Source: Rhabdophis nuchalis (lineage: Eukaryota; Chordata; Lepidosauria; Squamata; Natricidae). From it: 64,000 bases of DNA. Below the pieces are notes generated by a model. The model searched no databases. It saw only the letters and a list, made by a program, of their open reading frames with translations, and was not told the DNA's origin. Made by a program: the position numbers and the translations under genes. Shown here in pieces: positions 23,001 to 32,132 of the stretch (position 1 is the stretch's first letter; each line of letters begins with the position of its first letter). The DNA is taken from NCBI GenBank assembly GCA_039707465.1, contig CM077643.1, positions 62,746,605 through 62,810,604 of the forward strand. Direction: 5' to 3'.

Positions 23001-26000
23001 TGTCTTTGGATTTCAGAGGTATTTCTGGAGAGGTTTCTCCTCTTACATCCATCTTCAATTCTTTCCCCCCCCCCTCTTTTCCTTGAAGACCAAAATGAGG
23101 CTCACGTTCCTCAAATTCTCTTTTTAGAGTTTCCTTCTCATTGGATCCATTAGTAAAGTTCTCTGTCATCATATCTTTATCTTCAACTAAAATGAATATC
23201 TCTTTATCTTCTTCTTTCTCTTTAGTTTTTGGAGCCTCCAACTGCTCAGGGTTTGATGTGACAGACAAAATTTTATCCAATTTTTTATCGATTCTTCTTC
23301 CATATTGTTTCAGAAAATTTAAGATTCCAGCCAAAGCCTCCTGATTTTCTAAAGTATCCTCTTCTAGATATGAAACCATATTAACAAATACAAAGAGTGA
23401 TGAAGTTTGGTTCTCACTGCCACCTGGTCTCAGGCCGATTTTATCTTTTGATTAGGTTACGTTGATACTGTTGTGTTGTGTCTTCCAAAAGAAAATATTA
23501 CTGTCAGTTATCAAAGAGCACCTGTTAAAAAAAATTCATGCTCTGAAAGTTTCAGTAAACAATTTCACCGCCTTCAAGCAGCTGCTTCAAATAAGAAAAA
23601 AAATAGAGTGTTTTATAAAGACCAGCCTCTGACCTCCCAGTGGCAGTGTTGCAGATTTTCATTTTTTAATATATCCTTCTTCTTTATTGTTAAAAAAAGT
23701 AAACTAAAGTAAAGTAAAGTAAAGACCTGTTATTACTGCGAGAGTCCCCGCTCTCGCAGGTCTGGCCCTCCGCTTTAACGAGGGCCCACCTTGATGAGGG
23801 ATTTATTAATCTGGAGAGGTGGGCGAAGCGCGGTCTCAGGGGTTTTTTAGTCAGGAATTTGTTGTTTATTTTAGGGAGTACCAGGGAGGGTGGAGGGTAT
23901 AGACAGGTTGAGACTAGCAAGAAGGGAATGGGCCGAGCCAGCAGACTGCGGAAGGAGGCGGATGGATCCACAAAGAGGGGGGATACATGGGTCGTTTCCA
24001 TGGAGGGCCTACCCTCGAGAGGGTGGCAGGGAGAGGCAGGTCCGATGGGAGACAGGTTCTATCCTCCCGGTTGGGGGCGCGTGGCCGATGGTTGCAAACG
24101 GTCAGGTGCCACAACCCCCGCAGGCTAGGTGGTCAGGGATTACAGTGCCAGGGCCTGCGGCTGATGTTTTGCAACGCCAGGTCCGTGGTCAACAAAGCCC
24201 TCATCCATGACCTTGTGTCAGAGGGGGAGCCGGACCTGGTGGGAATTGCGGAGACCTGGCTGGGCCACGAGAGAGGACTCCCCCTCGTTGAAATGTGCCC
24301 GCCAGGTTACCACGCTTTTCATCAGCCCCGGGCCCTAGGCAGGGGTGGAGGGGTAGCGGTTATTGTTAGGGAAGGTCTTGAGCCGAGAGAGACCATTGTG
24401 CCACAGACCACCGGCTGTGAGTCCCTCTGCGTGAAGTGGGGCCTAGGGAGGCAGTTGGGCTTGCTGGTTGTATACCTGGCTCCCCGCTATGTAACAGCAG
24501 CCCTGCCCGAGCTCCTTGAGGTGATCGCTTCGATGGCAGTTGAGACCCCCAGACTAGTAGTCATGGGGGACTTTAACCTGCCATCGGTGGGCGAATCATC
24601 AGAGGTAGCTCGGGAGTTCATGGCTTCCATTACGGCCATGGACCTGACCCAAGTAATTCAGGGCCCCACCCACGAGGGTGGACATACGCCGGATCTAATC
24701 TTCGTCTCTGGCCAATGGAAGAGTGATCTGGGTATAGGGGATATAGTCATTACACCCTTGTCATGGTCAGATCCCTCACTTCTCCGGCTCGACTTTCCAA
24801 TCACTACACCCCACCGCGGGGAGGCGGAACCTGAGTCATCTATATGGTTCCGCCCCAGGCACCTGATGGACCCTGATAGGTTCCAGACGGCGCTTGGGCC
24901 ACTTCCTGTATCCCTGACCCGCGCCCCGATGGAGGACCTCGTGGCCGCATGGAATACTGCGGCCACGGGAGCCTTGGATCGGGTCGCGCCCTTGCGACCT
25001 CTCTTGCGGCGATGAACCACCCTGGCTCCTTGGTTTACCGAGCAGCTAAGGGTGATGAAGCGCCACAAGAGATGCCTAGAGAGGAGATGGAGATCCACTC
25101 GGTCTGAATCTGACCGAACACAGGTGAGAGCCCATTTACGGACTTACCTTGTGGCACTGAGAGTGGCCAAACGTCATCATTGTGCCATTCTCATCGCATC
25201 CTCAGATAACCGCCTTGCCGCCCTGTTTAGGGTGACCCGCTCCCTCCTTCAACAGAGGGTGCAGGAAGCCCCTTTACAGGGTAGAGTAGAGGAATTTGGG
25301 ATTTATCTGCAGAATAAAATCGCTCAGATTCAGAGCGAGTTAGTCCCCATCAATAGTGGCCCAGTGGGATGCCCCGAGGCAGATCTTGAGACAGTTTTGT
25401 GGGAAGAGTTTGACTCTGCTACTTCCGAAGATATGGACAGGTTACGTGGGCGACTGCGAGCCACCACATGTTTATTGGACCCGTGTCCCTTCCTGGCTTG
25501 TACTGGCATCCTGGGAGGTTACACGAGGCTGGCTCCAGGAGGTTGTCAACGCTTCTCTTAGTGAGGGTTTCTTGCCTGCCTCCCTTAAAGAGGTGATGGT
25601 GAGACCCCTCCTGAAGAAGCCCTCTCTGGACCCAGCATTGTTGGTTAATTACTGTCCGGTCTCCAACCTTCACTTTTTGGCGAAGGTTGTAGAGAGTGTG
25701 GTGGCACAACAGTTTCCCCGTTATCTGGAGGAAGTTGATTATCTGGACCCGCGCCAGTCCGGCTTCCGGCCCGGGCACAGCACCGAGACAGCATTGGTCG
25801 CGTTGGTGGATGATCTCTGGAGGGACAGAGATGGGGGTTGCTCCTCCATCCTGGTCCTATTAGACCTCTCAGCGGCTTTTGATACCATCGACCATGGTAT
25901 CCTATTGCATCGGCTGGAGGGGTTGGGGTGAGGGGCACCGTATTACGGTGGTTCTCCTCCTACCTCTCCGGTCGATCGCAATTTGTGTTGGCAGGAGAGC

Positions 26001-29000
26001 AGAGGTCGACCTCGAGAGCCCTCACCTGTGGGGTGCCTCAGGGGTCGGTCCTCTCGCCTCTCCTGTTCAACACATATATGAAGCCGCTGGGCGAGATCAT
26101 CCGTGGTTTTGGGGTAGAGAACCACCTCTACGCTGATGATACGCAGCTGTATATATCTACCCCAAACCACCCCAACGATGCCGTAGCGGTGATGTGCCAG
26201 TGCCTGGAAGCCGTGCGGGCCTGGATGGGAAGTAACAGACTCAGACTCAACCCGTCCAAGACCGAGTGGCTGTGGTTCCCGGCATCCCGGTACAACCAGT
26301 TGACTCCATCACTGGCCATAGGGGACGAACCCCTTACCTCTGTGGATGGGGCACGCAACTTGGGCGTCCTCCTGGATACCCGGCTGTCCATGGAAGATCA
26401 AGTGACAGCCGTGGCCAGGAGGGCATTCTACCAGGTTCGCCTGGTACGCTAGTTGCGTCCCCTATTGGATCGGGATGCCCTCTGCATAGTCACTCATGCC
26501 CTCGTGACATCCCGACTGGACTACTGCAATTCTCTCTACATGGGGCTCCCCTTGAGGTGCACTCGAAGACTTCAGCTTGTTCAGAATGCAGCCGCGCGAG
26601 CAATTATGGGAACCTCGAGGTTTACCCATGTAACACTGCTCTTGCGCGAGCTGCATTGGCTGCCTGTCGTCTTTCGGGTGCGCTTCAAGGTGTTAGTTAT
26701 CATTTTTAAAGCGCTCCATGGCACGGGACCTAGCTATCTGCGGGATCGGATTCTGCCCCATACATCCCTGCGGCCGATCCGCTCCCACAGAGAGGGACTT
26801 CTCCGGGTACCATCCACTAGGCTATGCCAGCGGGCGACGCCCAGGGGAAGGGCCTTCTCTGTGGCGGGCCCAGCCCTCTGGAACGACCTTCCCCCCAAAA
26901 TTAGAACAACTACGGACCTCCGCTCCTTCTGTCCAAAATTGAAAACATACTTTTTCTGCTTGGCCGGCCTAGGTTAGTCTTCCGTTTTTAACTGGGTTTT
27001 TAGGGGGGTGTAGTTTAGTTTTAGTATAGTGGGTTTTAGCGCAGGGACAATTTGTTTAATCCTTATTTTAGCTATTTATGTATTTTATATTTGCTTTTTA
27101 ACTTCCCTGTGCACCGCTCCGAGTCCCTTTGGGGAGAGGAGGCGGTCTATAAATAAAATTTTTATTATTATTATTTATTAAAGTGTAATTCTTATTGGAT
27201 TTTAAAAATAAACAGTAAGTCATAGAAGGAATTTTAAAAATAATCCCAAATTCAAGATTTTAAGTAACAAAAAATAAAAGGAAAAGAAATAATCCAATCA
27301 CTTTCAAAGGGAAAAAAAACCTTGTTACTGACGCTTCAATCCACAATTACAGAAAAATAAGAAAAAAAAGGAAACCTCCCAGTTTAAAGCATATTACAAT
27401 GATTCGGCCGCTTATTTCATGATTAAAAGCTTTAGTTTTACTAAGAAAAAAAAAGATTCTTTAAGCAAAATGTTTCAAAAGAAAAAAAATACCTTCCTGG
27501 CCTCACACTTTCCCTTTCAGCTTCGTTCCTTCCACAGCTGCCCCATCTTTGTTAGCCCTGGGGGCTGCCTGTTTGCCGCCTTGCAGAAGTTCTTCCCTTG
27601 GGTCAAACAGGAGTTTTTGCAGTACCCCTGTGACCAGCAAGGCTTGGTCTTCCTCGTCCCCTATCTGCGGGATCGGATCCTGCCCCATACTTCCTCACGG
27701 CCGATTCGCTCCCACAGAGAGGGTCTTCTCCGGGTGCCGTCCACTAGACTTTGTCAGCGGGCGACGCCCAGGGGAAGGGCGCTCTCTGTGGTGGGCCCTG
27801 CCCTCTGGAACGACCTCCCCCCCGATATTAGAACAACCACGGACCTCCGTTCCTTCCGTCTGAAATTGAAAAGGCACTTTTTCTGCTTGGCCGGCCTAGG
27901 GTAGCCTCTCTTCTATAGTTTTATAGGGTTATATGATTTTAGTGTATTGGGGAATTTTAGCGCAGGGTTTGATGTTTAATTTGTTTTTATTGAATTATGT
28001 GTATTTCTATGTGTATTTATTGTTTTAACCTCCCTGTGCACCGCTCCGAGTCCCCTTGGGGAGAGGGAGCGGTCTAGAAATTAAATTATCTTATCTTATC
28101 TTATCTTATCTTATTACATTGAACTAAGCCAGTCATTTTGAAATAAAATACAATCACAGTCTTAAGCGCACAAATCTAGAATGTATTATTTCTATTTTTA
28201 CTTTATAGATACGTAATCATAGCAACCAAGGATTTAGCTGTTAAAAGTCTGGCTTCCTTATGACAATGATGGCTTTGTTATGTGTGTTCTGACTGTGTTT
28301 GTTTTACTGAGTTTAGTAAATACTAGTTGTTAATCCAGGTATTTATTTATAGGGAGAAACTGTCCAGACCAAATGTAATCTCTAATGTTGGATTTTCCCC
28401 CTTACCAGAGGGAGTGCCTTTGTTGAGTACTGTGAAGCTGTTACCATGACCACTCCACTGCACTGCACTGCACAGTAGAGGCCATTTTACAGCAATACAG
28501 TAGAAGCCATTTTAAGGCACAACAAGCTGTATCTTACCAGAATACACACCCCGAGGGGTTTTAGCGGTATCTTATCCCCACAATATTTTTTTCCAGAGAG
28601 TAAGTCATCTGTGTATCAGGTTTGGTTGAAATTGCTAGAGGTGTTTCAGAGTTATACTGGAAGGCGTGCGCATGCGCGCGCACACACACACACACACAGA
28701 GAGAGATTTTATTGGGTGTACTTCTTAACTTCATGATGTCTAGATTGAAAATGTCTTTCTGTCTTTCTGAAGGGGTACAGCAAATGTCCACATCCCCAAG
28801 TTTAGCATTTCAGCCACATACAGCTTAAAGGACCCCCTCTCTCAGCTCGGAATTACTGAAATCTTTACTGATCATGCTGATCTCACTGGAGTCACAGGGC
28901 AGCCTTTGAAACTGTGTAAAGTAAGTAAAACGTTTATATTGTTTGCATCATTTTAGCCAGGATTTCAGCAAAATGAATGCATATTTCACAGCAGCAAGGT

Positions 29001-30768
29001 TAATGATGGGGACCAAATGAAAAGTCTCATCCTTGCAAAAAAAGAACTTTCCCTTCAAATTACTGTTTTGTAAACAACATGTGTGTATCAGATTATCTTT
29101 CCAATTGTTCAGCGTTACAAAAAGGCTAAAGATTGAGATGGCAGCTTATCCATGCTCAGTTTTACTTCAAACTAACTCATCCAGAAAAGCACTGGCCAAC
29201 TTAGAAAGATGCAGATGTCTTTACCCAGAAAGTCACAGGAATATGACAGGAAAAGTGAAATTGAGTTTTTAAAAGATGTACAGAAAGTGTATAAAACAGG
29301 AATTGCAGCAACTGCAACATATCTAAGGGAAGAAATCCCGTGTATTTGGATGCATTCAATCTATTTCTCTTGTGGTTATCAAAAGGATTTGAAAGAAACT
29401 GAAGGGAAAAATGAATTACCATTTACATAAACAGCAAACTTGCCTGACCTATCCATATTTACAGAGAACTAAATTGATCAGGTTACTACAGAGTTCCAGT
29501 TGAGGAAATACATAGTTTTTCATAGCACAAAATACATCTAAAACTTTTATTTGAAAGGACGGAACACAGAACTGTGGAGATCCAATTTAACAATGCAAGA
29601 AACTCAGTTCTGGGTCTGAAAAGGCTCCTGGCAATATGATTTTGAAAGTTGGAAATGGTGTCTACAATGGCTATTTTCATCTTCTTCAGTTTGTCAGTGG
29701 CTGAATTAGAAGAGGCCTAATAGTAGCCCTGGACAACAATGGATCCAGGAATCCTGACCTGTACATGAGGATGCCAAGCTTCAAAGATGGCCATGTCAAA
29801 TTGGAAGATAGTGTTGAAAGTGATTTGATTAAAATATGCATTAGTTATAAACCCTACTTTGTTTAAGCCAAAATATTGGCGAACAATATTTACTTTTGGA
29901 ACCTTAAAAACTATTTAAAATTCTTCAATACTCTTTGGTTCCAATAACAAATTGGGTTTCTTTGATTCCTTCCCCTCCTTTTTAACTTGAGTGACTATAT
30001 TTTACCTCTTTCTTTTCATAATGGTTCAATCCAGCATTTTTTAAAGTTGGCAACTTTAAGATGTCTGGACTTCAACTTTCAGAAGTTGTTAGGTTTGAAG
30101 AACACTGGTTTAAAATCTTTCCTAACAAGAATCCAGTGAGCACTCACTTCATCAGTAAAAGGGCTAAAACTGGAACAATATAGAGAAAGTTAACATAGGC
30201 CTAGTACAGTGATGGAATTCGGAAAAAATTACTACTGGTTCTGTGGGCTTGACTTGGTGGGTGGGGCCTATCATGGCTTGGTAGACATGGCTTGGTGGGC
30301 GTGGCAGGGGAAGTTATTGCAAAAATCTCCATTTCCTCCTGATCAGCTGGGACTTGGGAGGCAAAGAATAGATTGGGAGGGGGAGGCAGTCAGAGGTGGT
30401 ATTTACCAGTTTTCCAAACTACTCAAAATTTCCGCTACCAGTTCTCCAGAACTGATCAGAACCTGCTGAAGACCACCTCTGTCCTAGTAGTGCAAACTCA
30501 CAGATCAGTGTAACAAGTTGTCATCATTTCTGAAATATTTTTCTCTACGCCAAACATTTTCTTCCTTTCTTCTCAGATTACCCATAAGGCTGTGTTGACT
30601 GTTGATGAAACTGGAGCTGAGGGAGCAGGAGCTACTGCTGCAGTAGCCATTCCTATGTCATTGCCCCCAACCTTTAGATTTAATCATCCTTTTCTAGTGA
30701 TCATTTATGAAAGAGCGCTCAATACTACATTATTTGTGGCCAAGATAAGAGACCCAACACAGCCGTAA
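16440..30768 (+). CDS. SERPINA1-like: Alpha-1-antitrypsin-like serpin (SERPINA family), four coding exons
   Basis: Secreted serine protease inhibitor. Coding exons: 16440-17052, 18144-18411, 28773-28920 and 30577-30768. All have AG/GT borders and the phases join, giving 1221 nt, 406 residues plus stop (human A1AT precursor is 418). Seen: signal peptide (1 to about 18-20, hydrophobic [11 protein letters not shown]), a His/Asp-rich segment at 19-32, serpin landmarks ([49 protein letters not shown]), and an inhibitory hinge ([10 protein letters not shown]). P1-P1' by alignment is Met370-Ser371 within AIPMSLPP, as in A1AT, so elastase-type proteases are the inferred targets. The C-terminus DPTQP resembles A1AT NPTQK. 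The 148-bp third coding exon equals the A1AT exon length as I recall it. N-glycosylation sequons occur (NTT, NGT). Intron 3 is 10.4 kb of mostly transposons. Another SERPINA paralogue name is possible. Confidence 0.93.
17365..17500 (+). repeat. L2 3' UTR fragment in serpin intron 2
   Basis: It has the L2 tail signature: TTTTAGCACAGGAT, CCTGTGCGCCGCCCTGGGTCC, GGAGAAGGGCGGGGTATAAAT, then an AATA-rich end. Confidence 0.8.
18144..18411 (+). CDS. Serpin coding exon 2
   Basis: The acceptor TTTTTTGTTCTCTTTAG ends at 18143 and the donor CACAG/GTAACA follows 18411. The 268-bp exon (human counterpart 271 as I recall) encodes [17 protein letters not shown] and the [15 protein letters not shown] stretch, residues 205-293 with two nucleotides left over. 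Confidence 0.93.
18487..20514 (-). mobile_element. Full-length ORF1-only L1-type element (copy d) in serpin intron 3
   Basis: It is flanked by a perfect 10-bp TSD GTATATTCTT (18477-18486 and 20515-20524), so the 2.03-kb unit inserted as such. On the minus strand it has a GC-rich 5' UTR of about 890 bp that starts TTTCCGGTCTTCCGG (homologous to copy e), ORF1 (19623 to 18752), then only about 265 bp of 3' UTR ending AATAAAACTTTTTTTAA. There is no ORF2. Confidence 0.93.
18752..19623 (-). pseudogene. L1 ORF1 protein of copy d, one frameshift
   Basis: From the ATG at 19623, [16 protein letters not shown] leads to a coiled coil ([34 protein letters not shown]), the RRM-like block ([19 protein letters not shown]), the conserved [21 protein letters not shown] core and the C-terminal domain. 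One frameshift near 18950 puts the last 71 residues ([18 protein letters not shown] onward, ending [11 protein letters not shown]) in another frame. Its N-terminus is like copy c and unlike copies e and g, which defines two subfamilies. Function by family: RNA binding and nucleic-acid chaperone activity. Confidence 0.88.
20771..21016 (+). mobile_element. hAT-like MITE in serpin intron 3
   Basis: The left end CAGGGGTCAGCAAT pairs with the right end GTTTGCTGACCC. Candidate 8-bp TSDs are TTCTAAGT (20763-20770) and TTCTAACT (21017-21024), 7 of 8. The inside includes GAGCCACATGTGGCTCCAGAGCCAC, a hallmark of such ends. Confidence 0.8.
21025..21824 (+). other. Intronic sequence, nothing recognised
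   Basis: Serpin intron 3. No ORF with recognisable homology and no clear repeat on either strand. Confidence 0.5.
21825..22165 (-). repeat. Probable L1 3' UTR remnant
   Basis: A T-rich start (TTTCTTTTTTTTCTTTTTTTAAG), read on the minus strand, looks like a 3' poly-A tail of an L1. The rest is AT-rich with no ORF. It probably belongs with the L1 ORF1 sequence at 22930-23379, the middle of the element being lost or replaced. Tentative. Confidence 0.45.
22170..22929. mobile_element. Penelope-like element remnant with two long inverted repeats
   Basis: Two fold-backs are visible. Outer-type arms are 22341-22431 and 22494-22580, containing AAGTGAGATCTTGTCGAAACG and GTTGCAATAACAT. A second pair, 22742-22823 and 22848-22929, is 82 bp with one mismatch that I can see and a 24-base loop. 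The GTGAGATC.TGTCGAAACGTTGCAATAAC motif and inverted partial copies are what I recall for reptile Penelope-like elements. No full RT/GIY-YIG ORF is present. Confidence 0.6.
22930..23379 (-). pseudogene. L1 ORF1 N-terminal fragment (third L1 type)
   Basis: On the minus strand the frame from ATG 23379 reads [20 protein letters not shown], then a charged Lys/Glu-rich region up to about 22930, where Penelope-like sequence takes over. The helical, charged composition and L1-like flanks suggest an L1 ORF1 N-terminus, but no RRM core survives to confirm it. The 5' flank continues to 23690 and, after an L2 insertion, at 27175-27660. Confidence 0.45.
23695..27172 (+). pseudogene. Near full-length L2 LINE in serpin intron 3
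   Basis: After a GTAAAGTAAAG repeat and 5' UTR, an endonuclease frame (about 24150-25015) shows [28 protein letters not shown] and a [10 protein letters not shown] block. The family SDH has His changed to Pro, so the endonuclease would be dead. The RT follows in several frames: 25356-25931 ([53 protein letters not shown]), 25928-26452 ([30 protein letters not shown]) and 26453-26977 ([10 protein letters not shown] to the C-terminus). At least four frame breaks make it inactive. The 3' UTR carries CCTGTGCACCGCTCCGAGTC and an ATTATT tail. It lies in the sense direction of the serpin intron. Confidence 0.9.
27175..27660 (-). repeat. Continuation of the L1-type 5' region
   Basis: AT-rich sequence grading into a GC-richer end (CTTCGTTCCTTCCACAGCTGCC...). 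I place it as the 5' UTR of the element whose ORF1 fragment is at 22930-23379, split by the L2. This is positional inference without an independent match. Confidence 0.35.
27662..28126 (+). repeat. 5'-truncated L2 with (TTATC)n tail
   Basis: An in-frame L2 C-terminus starts at [18 protein letters not shown] and runs to FFCLAGLG (stop near 27903), followed by the 3' UTR signature (CTGTGCACCGCTCCGAGTCCCC) and a (CTTAT)n array of about six units at 28087-28117. The coding part is close to the end of the L2 at 26730-26977. Confidence 0.9.
28127..28660 (+). other. Intronic sequence before serpin coding exon 3
   Basis: Nothing recognised except a small CTGCACTGCACTGCAC run near 28460. Confidence 0.5.
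28664..28708 (+). repeat. Alternating purine-pyrimidine tract (GC/CA)n
   Basis: GCGTGCGCATGCGCGCGCAC(AC)n followed by GAGAGAGA, about 34 bases of strict alternation, which is a candidate Z-DNA site. It ends about 75 bp before the acceptor of the 148-bp serpin exon. Confidence 0.85.
28773..28920 (+). CDS. Serpin coding exon 3 (148 bp)
   Basis: The acceptor must be CTTTCTGAAG/GGGT (AG at 28771-28772). The more CAG-like site at 28778-28780 would break the frame. The exon encodes [32 protein letters not shown] and KLCK, and ends before GTAAGT in phase 0. Confidence 0.9.
28921..30198 (+). other. Serpin intron 4, unannotated part
   Basis: Short frames at 29033-29430 are not recognisable. A degraded piece near 30045-30100 (GGCAACTTTAAGATGTCTGGACTTCAACT) resembles the palindromic MITE at 15226. 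Nothing else is supported. Confidence 0.5.
30207..30481 (+). mobile_element. hAT-like MITE in serpin intron 4
   Basis: CAGTGATGGAATTCGG at the left end and GACCACCTCTG at the right end, with near TSDs GCCTAGTA (30199-30206) and TCCTAGTA (30482-30489). Same family as 7020-7219 but 275 bp long, with an extra right-end segment (CTACCAGTTCTCCAGAAC). Confidence 0.8.
30577..30768 (+). CDS. Serpin coding exon 4 with reactive-centre loop
   Basis: The acceptor CTTCCTTTCTTCTCAG ends at 30576. The exon has 63 codons plus TAA. It encodes [16 protein letters not shown], then the loop (P15 Gly356, small residues at P12-P9, P1 Met370, P1' Ser371) and [17 protein letters not shown]. No frameshift or stop interrupts it. 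Confidence 0.94.
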   Translation: MTHKAVLTVDETGAEGAGATAAVAIPMSLPPTFRFNHPFLVIIYERALNTTLFVAKIRDPTQP

Positions 30769-30815
30769 ACAAAAACAAAACCCCAGAGTGTATTGGAGTT
30801 TGAATACAGTTCAGA

Positions 30816-30821
30816 AATAAA
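30816..30821 (+). promoter_or_regulatory. Serpin polyadenylation signal AATAAA
   Basis: The first AATAAA after the stop codon, 47 bases downstream, giving a short 3' UTR. Confidence 0.75.
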
Positions 30822-30949
30822 ATATCATTGGAACATGAATTTCAAAGAAAGAGGTGTTGTTTTGTTTTGTTTTTCAAAGGAAAGTTCACAAACTTATTTG
30901 GTTCTTTTGTGACTCCTCATATGAAATGAAATGGTTTTCAAATAAAAAA

Positions 30950-31425
30950 AGAAAATACTGTATTTTTCAAAGTATAAGACTCACATTTTCCCCTCAAAAA
31001 AAAGGCTAAAAATCTGGGTGCATCTTATACACTGAATACAGCAATTTTTTTGCCTCCCAAACCCCACCCTCTTCACCAAAATGATAGTGCAGAGCCTGTA
31101 GGAGGCTTTCAGAGTGCTCCTGGGGGCTGGGGAGGGCAGAAATGAATGAAAAATGAGGTGATTTTTGCTCACTTTTGTCCCCCACCCCCCAGGAGCACTC
31201 TATAAGCCTCCTAAAGGATATCCACACACACACACCTTTTTATTTTTACAAAAAATGGCCCATTTTCGTTAAAAAACAGGCCATTTTTGCTTGTTTTTGC
31301 TCCACCCCCCATCTCCTACGAGCCTCTGAAAGGCTATGCCTGCCCTTTTTTTTTTTTTTTTACAAAAAACGGCCCCCTTTTTGCAATACGCAATTTTTAA
31401 TGCAATTTTTTTTTGTTACATAATT
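30950..31425. repeat. Interspersed repeat of the AGTATAAGAC...CATCTTATAC type
   Basis: The segment starts TACTGTATTTTTCAAAGTAT and contains CTGGGTGCATCTTATACACTGAATAC and CCTCCxxGGAGGCT-like modules. It looks like a non-autonomous DNA element. A related short piece is at 62765-62820 (GTGTCTTATAGTTCGGTGCATCTTAT). The class is not certain. Confidence 0.5.
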
Positions 31426-31516
31426 AAAATTCCCTTGTGAACAGAGTGTTGTCTGGTATTCCCCTTTAACATTTTCACATATACATAATTCATTTTACAT
31501 TATATTTCCATTTCAT

Positions 31517-31764
31517 TACAATACAATACAATAGCAGAGTTGGAAAGGACCTTTGAGGTCTTCTAGTCCAACCCCCCCGCCTATGCAGGAACCTTATACC
31601 GTTTGAGACAAATGGCTATCCAACATCCTCTTAAAGACTTCCAGTTTTAGGGCATTCACAACTTCTGGAGGCAAGCTGTTCCACTGATTAATTGTTCTGT
31701 CAGGAAATTTCTCCTCAGTTCTAAGTTGCTCCTCTCCTTGATTAATTTCCACCCATTACTTCTT
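31517..31764 (-). repeat. CR1 3' end (continues at 36715)
   Basis: On the minus strand it gives the CR1 C-terminus and 3' UTR (GGTTGGACTAGAAGACCTC type) ending in (ATTGT)n. It is the distal part of the CR1 whose remainder is 36715-38605. The 13 bases 31752-31764 are the TSD of the intervening L1. Confidence 0.9.
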
Positions 31765-32132
31765 CTTTTTTTATTGAAAAAGTTTTATACAAACAAATTT
31801 TCCCCTTTTTACCCCCCCCCCCCCGACATATAATATAAATCACATACAAATACTGTACCCCCTCCCCTCCCTCCATCTTAAAATAAATTTCTCATTCAAA
31901 TATTGTGCCCCTCACCTCCCAACAATCATAATATAAATTTCTCTTAAAGTAACCATATCCCATTAATCCCATCTTCTCAATTAGTTATACATATATATTT
32001 CCCCACCCTCCACCCTAACTCTCCCCCACCTCCCAATCAAACCCACCCCCCTGACTTCCGCTATACACCACTCTAGTAATTCCAAACATCCCATATATTA
32101 TTTACTCTGTTCATCTGTCAATCTAAACATTC

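Noticed and set aside
28778..28780. CAG at 28778-28780 as the splice acceptor of the 148-bp serpin exon
   Set aside because: It would shift the frame and give a stop soon after (TAG at about 28802). The AG at 28771-28772 keeps the frame and gives the expected 148 bp.
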